From: Platanthera guangdongensis
Lineage: Eukaryota > Streptophyta > Magnoliopsida > Asparagales > Orchidaceae
DNA: 64,000 nucleotides
NCBI GenBank assembly: GCA_039583875.1
Contig: CM077151.1
Span: forward strand, 115,648,609 to 115,712,608
Reading direction: 5' to 3'
Of this stretch, positions 1 through 12,060 are shown in pieces (the stretch's first letter is position 1; the number at the start of each line of letters is the position of its first letter). A program made the translations under genes and the position numbers. The notes below the pieces were generated by a model. That model saw only the letters and a program-made list of their open reading frames with translations, was not told where the DNA came from and did not search any database.

Positions 1-2
1 GA

Positions 3-2080
3 AACCAGGTATCTCTAACACCTACTGCTTTGACAGAGGTTTTTCAATTAAAATCTGGAGAAGATTTTGTTGAGCTTTCTGGAGAGGAGTTTTCTAATAT
101 GCTTGAAAGGATGGGACATTCAAAAGCGAACCCTAGCAAATTGCTTAAGAAAAATCTGTCTGTTGAGTACAGATTTCTAGCTGATGTTGTTGGAAAAGTA
201 TTGTTGGCCAAACACTCAGCTCATGATACCATATCTACGTATCAGCTCTGTCTGATGGGTGCCCTGGTGGACAAGAAGCAACTCAACTGTGGAGAAGTTT
301 TTTTTGATTTGATTAAGAAAAAGATTAACAAGAACTTTGTTAATTTTGGAAGGATTTTAGGGCTGTTCCTTCACCACAGATGCCCTGCACTGCTTGTTTC
401 CAGTGGGATGTACATCAATGCCTCCAAGAGGCTCACCTGTGCCCTATTTGGAAAATGGGACAGACAAATTGTGAAGCCCAGCAGGCCCTCTGCAATCTCA
501 TCTTCAGGTAGAAGGATTGCTTCAGTCTCTTCCCCTCAGGTTTCTGCCCCTGCAGAATACTTGTCTGCTTCATCTCCTCCTCCTCCACCTCCTGTTTCAT
601 CACAATTTCCACCCCATCTCCAACTTCAATTGCTTCTCCAACTCAACCACTCACTAAAGAAATCTTCCATCCTCTACATCCCTACCCACACCTGGATATT
701 GATTTATCCTCTCATATTCCATCTTTCACTCTTATAGATGATTCCTATATGGATGATTCTCCTTCATCCCCTCCTGAGCCACCATCTTCATCCACCTCTT
801 ATCAACAACTACTTCAGGACATAATTACTCAACCATCCTTCACACCATCCATTTCCATTCCACTCTCTTCCATCTCCACAATTCCAATTTCCCAACCATC
901 ATTTCCACAATCCACAGGTTCTCCACCAACATCTCCTGCTGCTCCAACCTTCATTTCTACCTCATCCATCCCTACCTCTACTCAAGTCCCTCTTGAGCAA
1001 GTAGATCTTCCAGCCCTTGCAGACAGGTCATATGAGCTGATAGCTCCAAGGCTATCCCTCTTGCTGGAGACCTCTTTGGCTCCACTTCTAAAAACAGTTC
1101 TGGAACTGTCTGCCATGCTTTCTTCTTTTCTTCCTTCTCAGGCAATCCCTTCTTATGGGTGCCTTGATCCAGTTCTCACTGAATCTAGGCAGGGGGAGAT
1201 GCCTTATGAAGTTGAAAGTTTTCCTGCTGTTGTATCCTCAGTCCAAGCTCCAGTAGCACCAGTTGCATTCATCACAGTGGACCTCAGGTCACTGTTGTCA
1301 GTTTTTGATTCTGTGTATTTCAACTACCTTCCAGTCCAGCATTCTGAAGATATTACTAAGGCAATTTTGCCTATTTCCAGATGTGACCCCAGCCTGATAA
1401 GCTCTTATATACATTCCATCAATGCTGTTGACACTGCTCCTACTGCTGTTATTGATGTTTCTGTCAGTTCTGATATTGCTGTTTTTGAGGACATGCATAT
1501 GACAGAGGCATTTGCTCTTGAGCCTGCTGTTACTGCTGCTGTTGCTCCTTCTGAAGTTGATTTTCCAGTTTCATCTGTTACTACTGCCTCCATTACTGCT
1601 GTTGTAGCTTCTATTTCTGAAATTAATGTATCTGAATCTGCTGTCATAACTCATTCTGCTAGTGTTACTTCTACTCCACTTCCTGCTGTAGCTGCTGCTA
1701 CTGTTCCTATTTCTGCTGTTTCTTCTGCTCAGACTCAACAACAGAAAGATTACCTCAAAAGGATTGATGCAGTGTATGATAATCCTCCAAGCTCAGACAG
1801 TGATCAGTTTAGGACTGACTCAGATGATTCCTCTGCTACAATTGCAAGGAAAAGGAAAGTCAGAAGCAAATCTATGAAGAGAGTTCCTCCAGAAAAGGTG
1901 AAAGATACAAATGACATTCCATACTATATACTGCATGATTGCCCTATCATAAAACCTTGGATGCAATACTCCAGGAATCAATTGAAAGCTATGAAGAAGA
2001 AAAGAAAGTATGAGAAAGGATCTTCACATTTCAATCCTCCTCCTCCTCCTCCTTCACCTGATGCAGGTGCAGGTTGTTAA
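3..2080 (+). pseudogene. 3' ORF (ORF3) protein of a Sirevirus-like copia element (A), 5'-truncated
   Basis: The frame is open from the window edge, so the true start lies upstream. The first ~150 residues match the ORF3 proteins of elements C and D seen here: a block reading LADVVGKVLLAK, then a helix-rich stretch ending NFGRILGLFLHH, then LFGKWDR. C has LSEIVGKVILSK, NLGRILSLYLAG and LFSRWDR at the same spacing. A Pro/Ser/Thr-rich region follows, then an Ala/Val/Ser-rich region, then a basic tail with ARKRKVRSKSMKR and a poly-Pro end. A 1-nt frameshift between about 600 and 740 moves the reading from frame 3 to frame 2. The domain resembles the 'putative plant transposon protein' family. Its biochemical role is unknown. 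The end of the ORF abuts an LTR-like segment, so its natural C-terminus may be missing. Confidence 0.7.
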
Positions 2081-2745
2081 CCCCTCAGTCCGCAACATCC
2101 TACAAGGTGCCAAGCCCCCCTTTCCAAGAGGCGCGGACGCAATTAGGCAGTCCGCCCAGTCCGACAAAGCAGCGGTAATCAGCCACCAAGGATGGTTCCC
2201 AGCGGCGGATTCAAGGTCGTGTCCGCTCAGTCCGCCGTGCCCTGGGATCTGGACTCTACAACGGCAGACTCAGTGTCTCGTCCTCCCAGGCCGCTGTCCT
2301 CCAGCAGGATCGCGCCTAGCAGTAGCAGATGGAAGCTCCAGCCCGCGAGCCCAGTCCGCCCCTTCTGCGCGGACTGGCGTGTTCTTTCTTTTTTACTTCC
2401 CGTCACTGCGACCCGGTTCTCCTGTACCCCGGGCAGTCGGTTATTTTAGCCCTGCCCGTTTGGGCAGGACCCCTATCCTATAAATAGGGGGGAGGTGGTG
2501 CACCCAGGGCACGCTGACTCGGACCCAGGAGCCTACTTGTTAAAGGCTGCGGACTCGAATCTTGTACCTTGCGGACTCCTCCTCGCTTTGATCCTATCAA
2601 CCTTTTCATTTCACTTGTAACCGAATCATTCTTCAATCAAGGGAAAGCCCGTCGTAAGAGAGGCATTCAGGCCACGACGGGCGAAGTTTGTTGTTGACGT
2701 GGCTCACGGCCCTGCTGTTCTTCCTGCCCTCATCCGCTAAGTAAC
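2075..2745 (+). repeat. LTR-like segment (J) with AGTCCGC/GCGGACT motifs
   Basis: This GC-rich, non-coding block lies between the ORF3 of A and the Athila-like RT. It starts with TGTTAACCCC and holds a TATA-type box (CTATAAATAGG near 2478-2488). About six copies of AGTCCGC or its complement GCGGACT are scattered through it. It ends just before recognisable RT coding sequence. I read it as an LTR or solo LTR because of the terminal TG, the TATA box and the lack of coding. No partner LTR or target duplication is visible, and the right end is approximate. Confidence 0.4.
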
Positions 2746-2749
2746 AACT

Positions 2750-5560
2750 ACTGAAGCTTATTGAACTTTTAAAATGACATAAGACGGCAGTAGATTGGAC
2801 CATAACAGATATCCGGGGAATCATCCCATCCTTATACATGCATAAGATCCGCATGGAGGAGTCATGCAAAAGATCAATTGAACCCCAACGCCATCTAAGC
2901 CCACCGATGAAGGAGGTGGTAAGGAAATAAATCATTAAATAGCTAGACCCAGAGGTCATCTAACCTATCTTGGATAGCTTATGGGTGTCGCCGGTGCAGT
3001 GTGTCCCAAAGAAAGGAGGGATGACGGTGGTGAGAAACGAGAAGGGTGAGTTAGTACCCACTAGAACAGTTACTGTGTGGCAGATTTGTATACACTATAG
3101 GAAGTTAAATAAAGTCAACATGAAGGATCATTTTACCCTTCCTTTCATTGATCAAATTCAGGATAGACTGACGGGGATTGATTTCTTCTACTTTCTAGAT
3201 GGTTACTCTGGTTACAATCAGATTATGGTAGACCCAGAGGATCAAGAGAAAACATCTTTCACCTGCCCCTTTTGGACATTTGCATTTAGAATGCTGCCCT
3301 TTGATCTATGTAATGCACTAGCCACTTTCCAGCATTGCATAATTGCACTCATCACGGATCTTCTAGAAGAGGGCGAAGACCCTAAGGATTACAACATTGA
3401 GATTTATATGGATGATTTCTCCATCTTTGAAAAGTCATTTGAGGCTTGCTTCGTCTGCTTAGAGAGGGCGCTCGCGCAGTTTGTGGAGACTAACTTGGTG
3501 TTGAACTGGGAGAAATATCACTTCATGGTCTGTGAGTGTATAGTGTTGGGCCACCATGTCTCTAGGAGTGGGTTAGGTATGGATAAGGCGAAGTTAGGCA
3601 TGATAGAGTAGTAACCCCCACCCAAAAAATGTGAAGATGCTGAGGAGCTTCTTAGGACAGGCCGATTTCTACCGTAGATTTATCAAAGATTTCGCAAAAA
3701 TAGCAATGCCGTTGAGTGGTTTATTGTAAAAGGACGCGAAGTTTATTTCAGAAATGAGTGTTTAGAAGCGTTCAAAGTGCTAAAAAAACGTTTGACCATG
3801 GCACCTATTGTTGTGACACCTGATTGAAAAGAGCTTTTTGTTTTGATATGTGAAGCAAGTGATTATGCGGTGGGAGTTGTCTTGGGATAAATGCGGGAGA
3901 AGATATTCCATACGATAGCCTACGCTAGCAAAACCCTCATTGACACCCAAGTAAACTACACAACCACCGAGAAGGAATTATTGGCGGTAATCTTCGCGTT
4001 CGTGAAGTTTAGGTCATATCTCCTATGAATGAAGGTTATAGTGTACACCGACCATGGCACAATTCGTTATTTTATGGAGAAACAATATGTGAAACCTCGA
4101 TTGATCCGGTGGGTACTTCTATTACAAGAGTTTGACGTGGAAATCAAATATAGGAAAGAAATGGAAAATCCGATAGCAGACCATCTATCTAGGATTGAGA
4201 ACACTACCCAATTATTACCTCTTGAGATCGATGAGAGATTCCCTGATGAGTGGATGTTGTCCATAGATGAGAGCTCAGCACCTTGCTATGTGGAATTTGT
4301 AAACTATTAATCAAGCAACATTGTGCCACCTGAATTACCTTATCAACAAAAGAAGCGTTTTTTACATCAGGTGAAGTCTTACATGTGGGATGATCCCTTA
4401 TTGTTCAAAGTTGGCGCTGATAGAATTGTGCGGAGATGCATACCCGAGGAGGAGATGAGAGGGATGTTAGAAAAGTGTCATAGCTCCCCTTATGGAGGTC
4501 ATTTTAAGGGAACGAGGACGACAATCAAGGTGCTTGAGACTGGATTCTTTTGGCCTAATTTATTTAAGGATGCTAATGTATTTGTGAAGTAATGCGATAG
4601 AAGCCAACAAAGTGAAAATACATATAGGAATGAATGGATGCCCATGAATATAATGCTGGAAGTTGAATTATTTGATGTATGGGGTATAGATTTCATGGGA
4701 CCGTTCGGGAACTCGAATGGTAACCTATTCATATTATTGGTCGTGGACTTTGTATCTAAGTGGGTGGAAGCGATCGCGACACTGAAGAATGATGCCAAAG
4801 TAGTCCTTAACTTTTTAAGACACCATATATTCAATCGATTCGGAATACCGAGAGAAATTCTTAGTGATGGAGGAAGTCATTTCTGTAATAATCAGTTCAC
4901 CGCATTACTAAACAAATTTGGGATACTCATAAAGTTGCGCACGTACATCATCCCCAAATGAATGGGTTAGCGAAAGTGTGCAATATGGAGATACAAAAGA
5001 TTCTAGAAAAGATAGTGAGCACCAACCGTAGAGACTGGTCACAAAAGTATGCTGATGCATTATGGGCATATCACACTGCCTTTAAAACTCCCATTTGATT
5101 AACCCCGTACCGGATGGTCTATGGAAAGTCTTGTCATCTGCCTCTAGAATTAGAACACCAGGCATTCTGGGCGATTAAAAACATAAATTATGATTTTCGT
5201 GATGCCAGTAAGAAGAGACTTTTGAAATTGAATGAACTAGAGGAGATTCAGATGTATGCATATGAAAACTCGAGAATTTATAAAGAGCGCACGAAAAGAA
5301 GGCATGATCGACGCATGCAGGAAAAATACTTTGAGCCAGGACAACTTGTTCTTTTATTCAACCCTCGCTTAAAGTTGTTCCCCGGGAAGCTCAAGTCAAG
5401 CTGGTCGGGCCTGTTTAAGGTTAAAACTGTGCATCCTTATGGATCTATAACCATTTTAAATGAAATTGATGAGACTGAGTTCAAGGTGAACGGAGAGATA
5501 CTGAAGTTATATTTGGGAAGCTACGATGACCAAGCGGTGTCATGTGTAGTGCTTCTCTAG
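2750..5560 (+). pseudogene. pol: Athila-like pol: RT, RNase H and integrase, decayed
   Basis: Domains in order: RT from ~2750 (SLYMHKIRMEE, then DSLWVSPVQCVPKKGG and YRKLNKVNMKDHF), with the catalytic segment IYMDDFSIF near 3403-3430; RNase H about 3640-4310 ([10 protein letters not shown] and the DHLSRIEN end); integrase zinc region 4323-4592 (CHSSPYGGHF); integrase core 4638-4961 (DVWGIDFMGPFG, SDGGSHF); integrase C-terminal part 5114-5560 (MVYGKSCHLP to KLYLGSYDD). The domains are spread over several frames with stops at, for example, 3609, 4308, 4590 and 4959, so no full polyprotein can be made. The phrases WVSPVQ-VPKKGG and FLDGYSGYNQI are typical of Athila RT. Confidence 0.85.
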
Positions 5561-6588
5561 TTAGGCAAAGTCCTGCCGGGACTCATAAATTAGGCGCTTG
5601 TTGGGAGGCAACCCATCAGTTACTATATCTATAATATATAAAATAATATAAATATAATTATCACATTATTAAAATTCACTAAGGTTATAGGTTTAAAGTC
5701 TTGGAAGATAGAGAAAATTGCACAACGTTGAAAGATTTTGAAAAAAAATGATGATGATAAAAATAAGTTAAAAATTAACTGCAACCCGAAAAACTGGGTT
5801 ATAATTTAATTTTTGCTGTCTAATTAACATAGAGGGCGCAGTAAAAATGTCATCATAATAATTTTGGGAATTAACTACAACCCGAAAAATAGGGTTGCAA
5901 TTTAATTTTTTCTGTCCACTTACACTACAAGGCGTAGTGAAGAGGCGTGGTCCGGTTCAACGGAATGGTCACGATTTAGGCCGGAATCGAAAATAAACTG
6001 CAACCCGAAAAATCATGTTGCTATTTAAATTTTTCTGTCCCTTAACGAGGCATGGCCCGGTCTAACTGAACCGGTCCCGCTCATTTTCTCCAACCCAATC
6101 CCGCTTTACCCCACCGGTTCATTTCCTTTTATTCTATTCCCCATCTCCGCCCGTGACCTAGGGCACAGGAAGTGCGAATCGGCGGGGCAACTACAACCGT
6201 GGAAGAGCCTGCGCGGGATTCGTCAATGATTTGCGCCGACGAGAGAGACGGTGGGAGGAGCTTTCCATTTCGACGGAGGGAAGCTCGGAAGGCACAGAAC
6301 AAATTAGCCGGAGGTAGCGTTTTAACTTGCAAAGAGAACGGCTTGAAGTCGAGCGATCATGAAGGTAATCTGAGCAACCTTAATTACAATAAATCTGTGG
6401 AACCTTGTGTTGTATTCCTCCCCTTAGCATGCATTACCTGTTAGGTTAAGGATGCGACTTCAAGGAAACACGGGAAAGGCAAAGGGAAGGAGATAACAAA
6501 AAAAGGGGGGAGGTTTATGACAGAAGGAGCTATGAGTCCTTACTAGTCATTACAGTCTACCTCGTTCATCTACGAAAGTGGATTCGAG
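5561..6588 (+). other. Non-coding spacer between Athila pol and the env-position ORF
   Basis: No coding sequence is recognisable here. The start (GGCAAAGTCCTGCC, then GGGAGGCAACCCA) reads like the usual sequence just after an Athila pol stop. It contains the three-copy repeat described separately and a GC-rich stretch at about 6050-6330. Short ORFs in the latter have no recognisable product. Confidence 0.5.
5774..6050 (+). repeat. Three spaced copies of a hairpin-containing repeat
   Basis: Copies start near 5774, 5870 and 5993. Each reads AACTGCAACCCGAAAAA (or a close variant), then GGGTTG, then an AATTTAATTTTT tract and CTGTC. CAACCC and GGGTTG within a copy can pair across the GAAAAA loop, best in the second copy. 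Period is about 95-125 nt. Confidence 0.7.
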
Positions 6589-7739
6589 ATGGAGGAGAAG
6601 AGGTGGAGTGCCAGTTATGTCAGGTTAATGAGGACGCTGTAATGGGAGAACTTCTGCCATCCGTACAATGAGGAAATCAAGATGTTGGTCTATGAGTTTT
6701 ACGCGAACATACAAATGGATGCAAACAGGGACAAGAAGGTGGTTGTGAGAGGGAAGATGGTAGATTTTTCTACAGCCGGTATCAATGCCTACTTCGACTT
6801 GTACGACAGCATCGTCGATGATCAGACGATACTTTTAGCCAAGGTACCTATAGAGGAAATGACGGCTGTGATTTGTAACGCAAGCGGACCAGTTTGGACA
6901 ACAAAGAATAGGAAGGCGGTGAGGTCGATGTTCCTTACTCGAGAAGCAAAAGAGTGGCTACTATTTGTCAACGCAAGCATCCTACGAACCTGACATCTTA
7001 ACCACGTCCATTTCGATAGGATTGCTTTGGTATACAGTATTTTGAAGATGGTAAAAATAAATGTGGGACACATCATCTCGGGGCACATATGGCTGAAGGC
7101 ACGCGAGTCGACAGTCATGTACTTATGGTTCCCCACTATCATTACCGAGCTATGCCGACTCACAGGGGTGGTTCAAACCATTGACGATCTAGTGACACCA
7201 GTTGGGCATCACATAATAGATACTGTGCTGGAAAAGAATGTAAAGGTGGCGGAGGAATCTTCAGAGAGAAGGGCAAGGATGGAGAAGTTGACGGGTATGA
7301 GGTCGGAGCTATCTCAAGACACTTCAACAGCCGTACCCATAAGAGTTGTGATCAGTCGATCTAAGCTAAGTGGTGAATAGGGCCTATCAACGGAGAATGC
7401 AGAATATATAAAGGCATATCTAAGGTGCCAACACATGTACTTCAAATCTCGATTCAAAGACATACATCAGAACCAGGAGAAGATAATGCATACAACGAAT
7501 ATCCCGGTGGCACACCATTTTATTGCCTACAGTCACAATTCGACAACGAAGGATACCTTCTTCATAGCAACCGCAGTCATGCCGACCCGGCCGACATCAG
7601 TCCGGATGAACCCGAAGTATCTGAGATGGAGACAAAGGTTGATGATGAGGAAGAGGATGTTGGAGATGATGTCAAGGACGAAGATGGAGACCATGCAGAT
7701 GAGAACGAAGTAGATGCTGGAGATGATGACAAGGAGTAG
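6589..7739 (+). pseudogene. Athila env-position ORF with a plant-transposon-protein-like domain
   Basis: Reading starts at ATG 6589 (MEEKRWSASYV) and stays in one frame to about 7560. In-frame stops fall near 6640, at 6991 and at 7378. The acidic C-terminus (DEEEDVGDDVKDEDGD) is in another frame and ends at 7739. Key segments are VYEFYANI, VVVRGKMVDFS, REAKEWLLFV, VYSILKMVKINVGHII and WFPTIITELCRLTGV. These match the 'putative plant transposon protein' domain often found in this position. It lacks an obvious signal peptide or membrane anchor, so a real envelope role is not supported. The spacing of EF-x-A, V-x-G, FS and the later G-x-I-I resembles the copia ORF3 proteins in this window. Confidence 0.7.
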
Positions 7740-8311
7740 AATTTCACTTGTTTTGTTTTTATCTACTTTTGTTTTTCATGGTGGTTTTTGATGCTTGTTT
7801 TGGATTTGATATTTTGGACCCTATATTTTGGACTGGATATATTTTAACTATGCTGATAGTACTCATAAACAATTTGATGGTGACTTTTATTTTAAAAGAT
7901 GTTTTGAATAACCATGTCCTTATCTCCTATCTTATGAAACATGCTGAATATAACTACCTAGATTATAATTTGTGATATGTTCTGATGCTTGAATTATTGC
8001 GAGTCAATGTTATGCCCTATACTATAAACTGCTCTTCTAGTCCTAGATAAGAGTTCTGCAGGTTACAACCAATTGGTTGAATTACCTCCCATGGAGTAAA
8101 AGTGTGGAGGTGTGATCAAGAAGAACATCAATGAGAAGTTCTGGACACGTATGCATATACTCAGATTTCAGGGGAGTATCTATATTTCAATTTTAAATTT
8201 TGTCCTCACCTTTATACACTTGATAGAAATCTTATTTTAAAAATATCATCATGAGTAATGCGTCTCTTTGCTCGGGACTAGCAAAGGACAAAAGTGTGGA
8301 GGTGGGGGTAG
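7740..8311 (+). other. Athila 3' untranslated region and polypurine tract
   Basis: AT-rich non-coding DNA. Two purine-rich tracts are present: AAAAGTGTGGAGGTG near 8097-8112 and AAAAGTGTGGAGGTGGGGG near 8290-8308. The second sits directly before the proposed LTR start TGTTACCC and is the likely primer for plus-strand synthesis. Confidence 0.6.
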
Positions 8312-9484
8312 TGTTACCCTTATCAATTGGGTAAGGAGTGAGCTTTCATAACTATAATTTTTGATCCCACTTCTTGAAATAATTAACGAACAAGTTAATC
8401 AAGTCTATTTAATGATCATGGTTGAGTTGGATGGTCAATCTTACGAGTTCATATTTTTAATATGAAATTAGCAAGATGGGTAAATGTTCTTTTAAAATTT
8501 CCCTCATCCACAATATACCTTAAGATAATTTGCTGCTCAGAAATATGTTTTTATTGTCTTCTAAAAATAATGATGGAAGGGCTAACAAGAACCAAATCGG
8601 AGATGTAAGCTGAAGCGTGGAGATAGTCAATTTGTAAGAATGATTAGGACTTTTCCTTGATCATTTCGTACCTTATTTCCTATACTTGATTTGATCACCA
8701 TTCATCTTTTGAGCTTGAACTTTGAATTCTCTCGTATAAATTCCCTATTTATTTTCTAAGTGTTATTTCTTAGTATGCTCCTCAACAATGAGTGTTTGTT
8801 AAAAAATAAAAAGAAGAAAAAAAAGTTTAAATGTCGTAGTGATATGTGGCCCAAGTGTCTGTACACCTACATGGAATTATCTCAACTATGACTATATATA
8901 TATATAATTGTTTAAATGTTGTAGTGATATGCATCTCAAGTGTGTGTACACCTACTTGGAATGATCCCCACTACGACTATATATATATATATATATAGAA
9001 AGACTTGACAAATGAACCTCGTAGTTTGAATAGATTTCCTCTTTGTGTTACCAACTTTGGTTTTTGCTCTTTAAGCAGTTCTTATTTCACCTGAGGGTAA
9101 TTATAGGACTAGGGTTTGTCGGTATTGAGAGGTACAGTTCTATATTTTTAAAATCGTTGCAAGGAACTTTCACCAATCATTTTCACAATGACACATTCAA
9201 TTATTCATCACAGTAAACCTCTAAAATCATGATATAAGATTATATCTCTGATTTGATAAGAAATGTAGTTCTCCAAATATTCATAGTAATTTTAATTAGA
9301 AGTCTTTATTTTCATTTTTAGTATTCCAAAACAAAAATCACCAATTTTATCTTACTTGGATTTAAGGAAAAGGCGTAACTGGTATTTGCAAGCACTGGAT
9401 TCATCACCTCTCGGTGGGAACGATTATTACTCACTCTTTTATTACTTGACACAACACGTGCACTTGCGTTTAAATACGTAGACC
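8312..9484 (+). repeat. 3' LTR of the Athila-like element
   Basis: It begins TGTTACCCTTATC immediately after the polypurine tract. It ends near ACGTAGACCA, after the stretch CACGTGCACTTGCG, a sequence usual at the 3' end of Athila/Tat LTRs. The following bases are copia RNase H-region coding sequence of element B. The LTR holds a tandem duplication with TA-runs (8823-9000). The exact right end is uncertain by about 10 nt because no 5' LTR is present for comparison. Confidence 0.55.
8823..9000 (+). repeat. Tandem duplication with TA microsatellites in the Athila LTR
   Basis: Two copies of about 88 bp run from GTTTAAATGTCGTAG through CAAGTGTNTGTACACCTAC to CTACGAC or CTATGAC and a (TA)n tract. 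The second copy has the longer TA run. GTCGTAGTG at the start and CACTACGAC at the end can pair, so each copy is a potential long hairpin. Confidence 0.75.
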
Positions 9485-9485
9485 A

Positions 9486-10180
9486 TTTAGGGCATATCAA
9501 GAGGGATAATTGGCTCTCTTCTATATCTAACTATAAGTAGGCCAGATATCTTGTATGCTACATGTGTTTGTGTTAGGTATCAGGCTTGCCCTAAAGAATC
9601 TCCCTACTCTACTGCAAAATAGATTTTGAGGTATCTTAAGAATAGATTTTGAGGTATCTTAAGGTCACAACAGATCTTGGCCTATAGTACCCTAGGATTG
9701 GGGAGTTTGAACTAATTGGCTATTCAGATGCAGATTTTGCAGGCTGCAAAGAGTACAGGAAGAGCACTTCTGGCACCTGTCAATTATTGGGAGGAAGACT
9801 AGTATCTTGGAGAAGCAAGAAGCAAACAAGTATTGCAATCTCAATTGCAGAGTCATAGTACATTTCAGCATATAGCTGCTATGCTCAGCTGCTATGGATC
9901 CAACATCAGCTCCAGGATTATAACATCCAGATAAGTAGAAGTCCATTATATTGTGATTCTATTATTGCCATCTCAATTGCTAGGAATCCTATCTCACATA
10001 GCAATACTAAGCATATTGAGATTAGATATCATTTCATTAGGGAGCATGTGGAATGTGAAGTTATCAACCTTGAGATTGTCCTAACAGACAATAAAGTGGC
10101 TGATAACTTCACAAAGCCACTTAATGAAGCAAAGTTCAAAACCTTCATGTTTGAAATGGGTATGTTGAACCTAGAATAAC
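9486..10180 (+). pseudogene. pol: Copia RNase H and RT C-terminal end (element B)
   Basis: The translation runs from RGIIGSLLYL through [48 protein letters not shown] and HSNTKHIEIRYHF to NFTKPLNEAKF and MLNLE, ending at the stop near 10178. It is the last ~230 residues of a copia polyprotein and covers the RNase H catalytic region. At least two in-frame stops occur (after YSTAK and after AES), plus a small duplication of TTTTGAGGTATCTTAAG near 9626-9663. Confidence 0.85.
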
Positions 10181-10756
10181 TTCAGTTTCTCCCCATGTGT
10201 GCAATTTATGCTTCTCTTGCATGTGGACAAGTACTTCAGGGAATTGAAGATACTTCAAGATTTTATATCTTAAGTGGTATCATGCTGGTTGAAGCACTAT
10301 CCAGATGATGAAGATAAATGGGACTATCAGGAAACATGATAGATGATGTTTCAGTTGAGGGGGAGCAAGTCCAACAATGCTCCAACACTCTCAAGTGGTT
10401 CAACGCAGCTTATTTGTAATCAAAAAGGGGGAGAGAAGATCAGAAACTCCTTGACTATTTGTAGAAGTCAAAAGGGGGATGAGAAGGATATGAATCTGTT
10501 ATTATAGGATAGGAGGATAAGGATACAAGTGGTATCAGAACTCTGAGGAGGATATGATCAAATCGATCAAGAACAGGATGGAACAATTCACGGGGAGCAG
10601 GTGTGATGTTGATCACCCTGCAGACAAGGAAGTGTGGTAACTAAACCTTCTCTTATTTAGTTAAATTTTCCAAGTTAATGATCTACTACTGCATATGTTA
10701 TTGTATGTCATTGATTCAATTGATTGATTGTTTTGACTTCTTCAAATAGGGGGTAT
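10181..10756 (+). other. 3' untranslated region and polypurine tract of element B
   Basis: Non-coding, with several GGGGGAG purine tracts. The one at 10744-10755 (CAAATAGGGGGTA) abuts the LTR and is the likely plus-strand primer. A primer-binding-site-like sequence, AGTGGTATCAGAACTCTGAG, occurs near 10529-10548, and a weaker one near 10275. Confidence 0.65.
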
Positions 10757-10954
10757 TGTTGGGTCCATTGCCCATAATGTCCTAGATTTGAAGAAGTCAA
10801 TCATGTCAATGATAAACATAAAGTTGTATTTGATGTGTGCTTAAGTTCATGCATACAGGTTATCCTTGAAACATTGATAGGGCAGGTATTCTAAGTGATT
10901 GGACATATGGACACAAAGATAGATGGAGGACAGGCAAGAATTTGCCAAAGTCCA

Positions 10955-12060
10955 AAGACGTTGAGTGAAGCTTACTCACTCAACGCCAGGTATAGGAATT
11001 TGGTTAAGTCCACAGACATTGAGTGAAGTCAACACACTCAACGCCAGATATAAGGGAATATGCTGGATAGGCTGGAAATCGCTTAAGTCCATTGGAATTG
11101 AGTGAATTATACTCACTCAATGCCAGGCAAGTAAAAGCGTTGAGTATATCTTGGTTTGTCTATGCCAAACTATTGGCTAGAAAGCAATGTGGCTAAGTCG
11201 ACATACGTTGAGTGTAGTCTACTCACTCAATGCCATAAAACAGAAAGCTGTGAGATAGTTTGAGGTAGTCAAAGCCTAAGCATAAATTGGCTGAAATGTG
11301 GCTAAGTCCACAGGCATTGAGTGAAGTCTACTCACTCAATGCCATAACATAAAAATCGTTAGGTATTTCTCAATTAGTCAAAGCCACATAAAAACTGTTT
11401 AAATATTTGACTAAGTCCACATGCGTTGAGTGAAACTTACTCACTCAACGCCATGTGATAAAAACGTTTACTGAACCTTTGTCAGTTAGAGTTTTTGATT
11501 TCACAAAAATTTGGCTAAGTCCAAATGCATTAAGTGTAATTTACTCACTCAATGCCAGATAATAGAAGAATATCTGTTAAGTAGTTTGGTGTTGAGTGAT
11601 GAAGGCTCACTCAATACTCTCAACGCCTAGTAACAGAAAGTTTGGCCAAGGAAAATGCATTGAGTGATGAAGACACAATCAATGCTCGATCTCAACGCCT
11701 AGTAACAGAAAGTTTGGCTAAGGCAAAAAGCATTGAGTGATGAAGACACACTCAATGCTCTCAATGCCAGAGAAGCAGGACTATTTTCTAAGGTAAAAAG
11801 CATGGAGTGGACTGTGTGCTCTCAACGCCTAAAGACAGATAGTGTTGAGTGGACTCAACACTCTCAACGGCTAATTATAGAAATTTTTCTAAGTATTTTG
11901 GCATTGAGTGAAGGTTGATCACTCAACGCCTAGTGACAGAATGATTAGCTAAGGACAAAAGCCTTGAGTGATGCTTGTTCACTCAATGCTTGAGATAGAT
12001 AGAAATCTATCCAAGTGTTTTGGCATTGAGTGAAGCTTACTCACTCAATGCATATACTAA
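10955..12060 (+). repeat. Array of TTGAGTGA/TCACTCAA inverted repeats in LTR B
   Basis: About a dozen units of 60-90 bp each contain a hairpin of the form GCGTTGAGTGA, 4-7 nt loop, TCACTCAACGC. Some units have CATTGAG paired with CTCAATG and others CGTTGAG paired with CTCAACG, so the A/G difference is matched on the opposite arm in many units. Units are linked by sequences such as GGCTAAGTCCAC. Confidence 0.9.

Larger units (their letters stand above)
2746..9484 (+). mobile_element. Athila-like Ty3/gypsy retrotransposon, 5'-truncated and decayed
   Basis: The order is pol (RT, RNase H, integrase), long spacer, ORF in the env position, polypurine tract, 3' LTR. This is the layout of Athila-type gypsy elements. 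The 5' LTR, gag and protease are absent, apparently lost at the junction with the LTR-like segment J. The right end falls inside RNase H-region coding sequence of copia element B, so this element inserted into B. Many stops and frameshifts show it is old. Confidence 0.7.

Noticed and set aside
6589..7739. True retroviral envelope gene in the Athila-like element
   Set aside because: No signal peptide, membrane span or cysteine pattern is visible, and the motifs fit the plant transposon protein domain instead.
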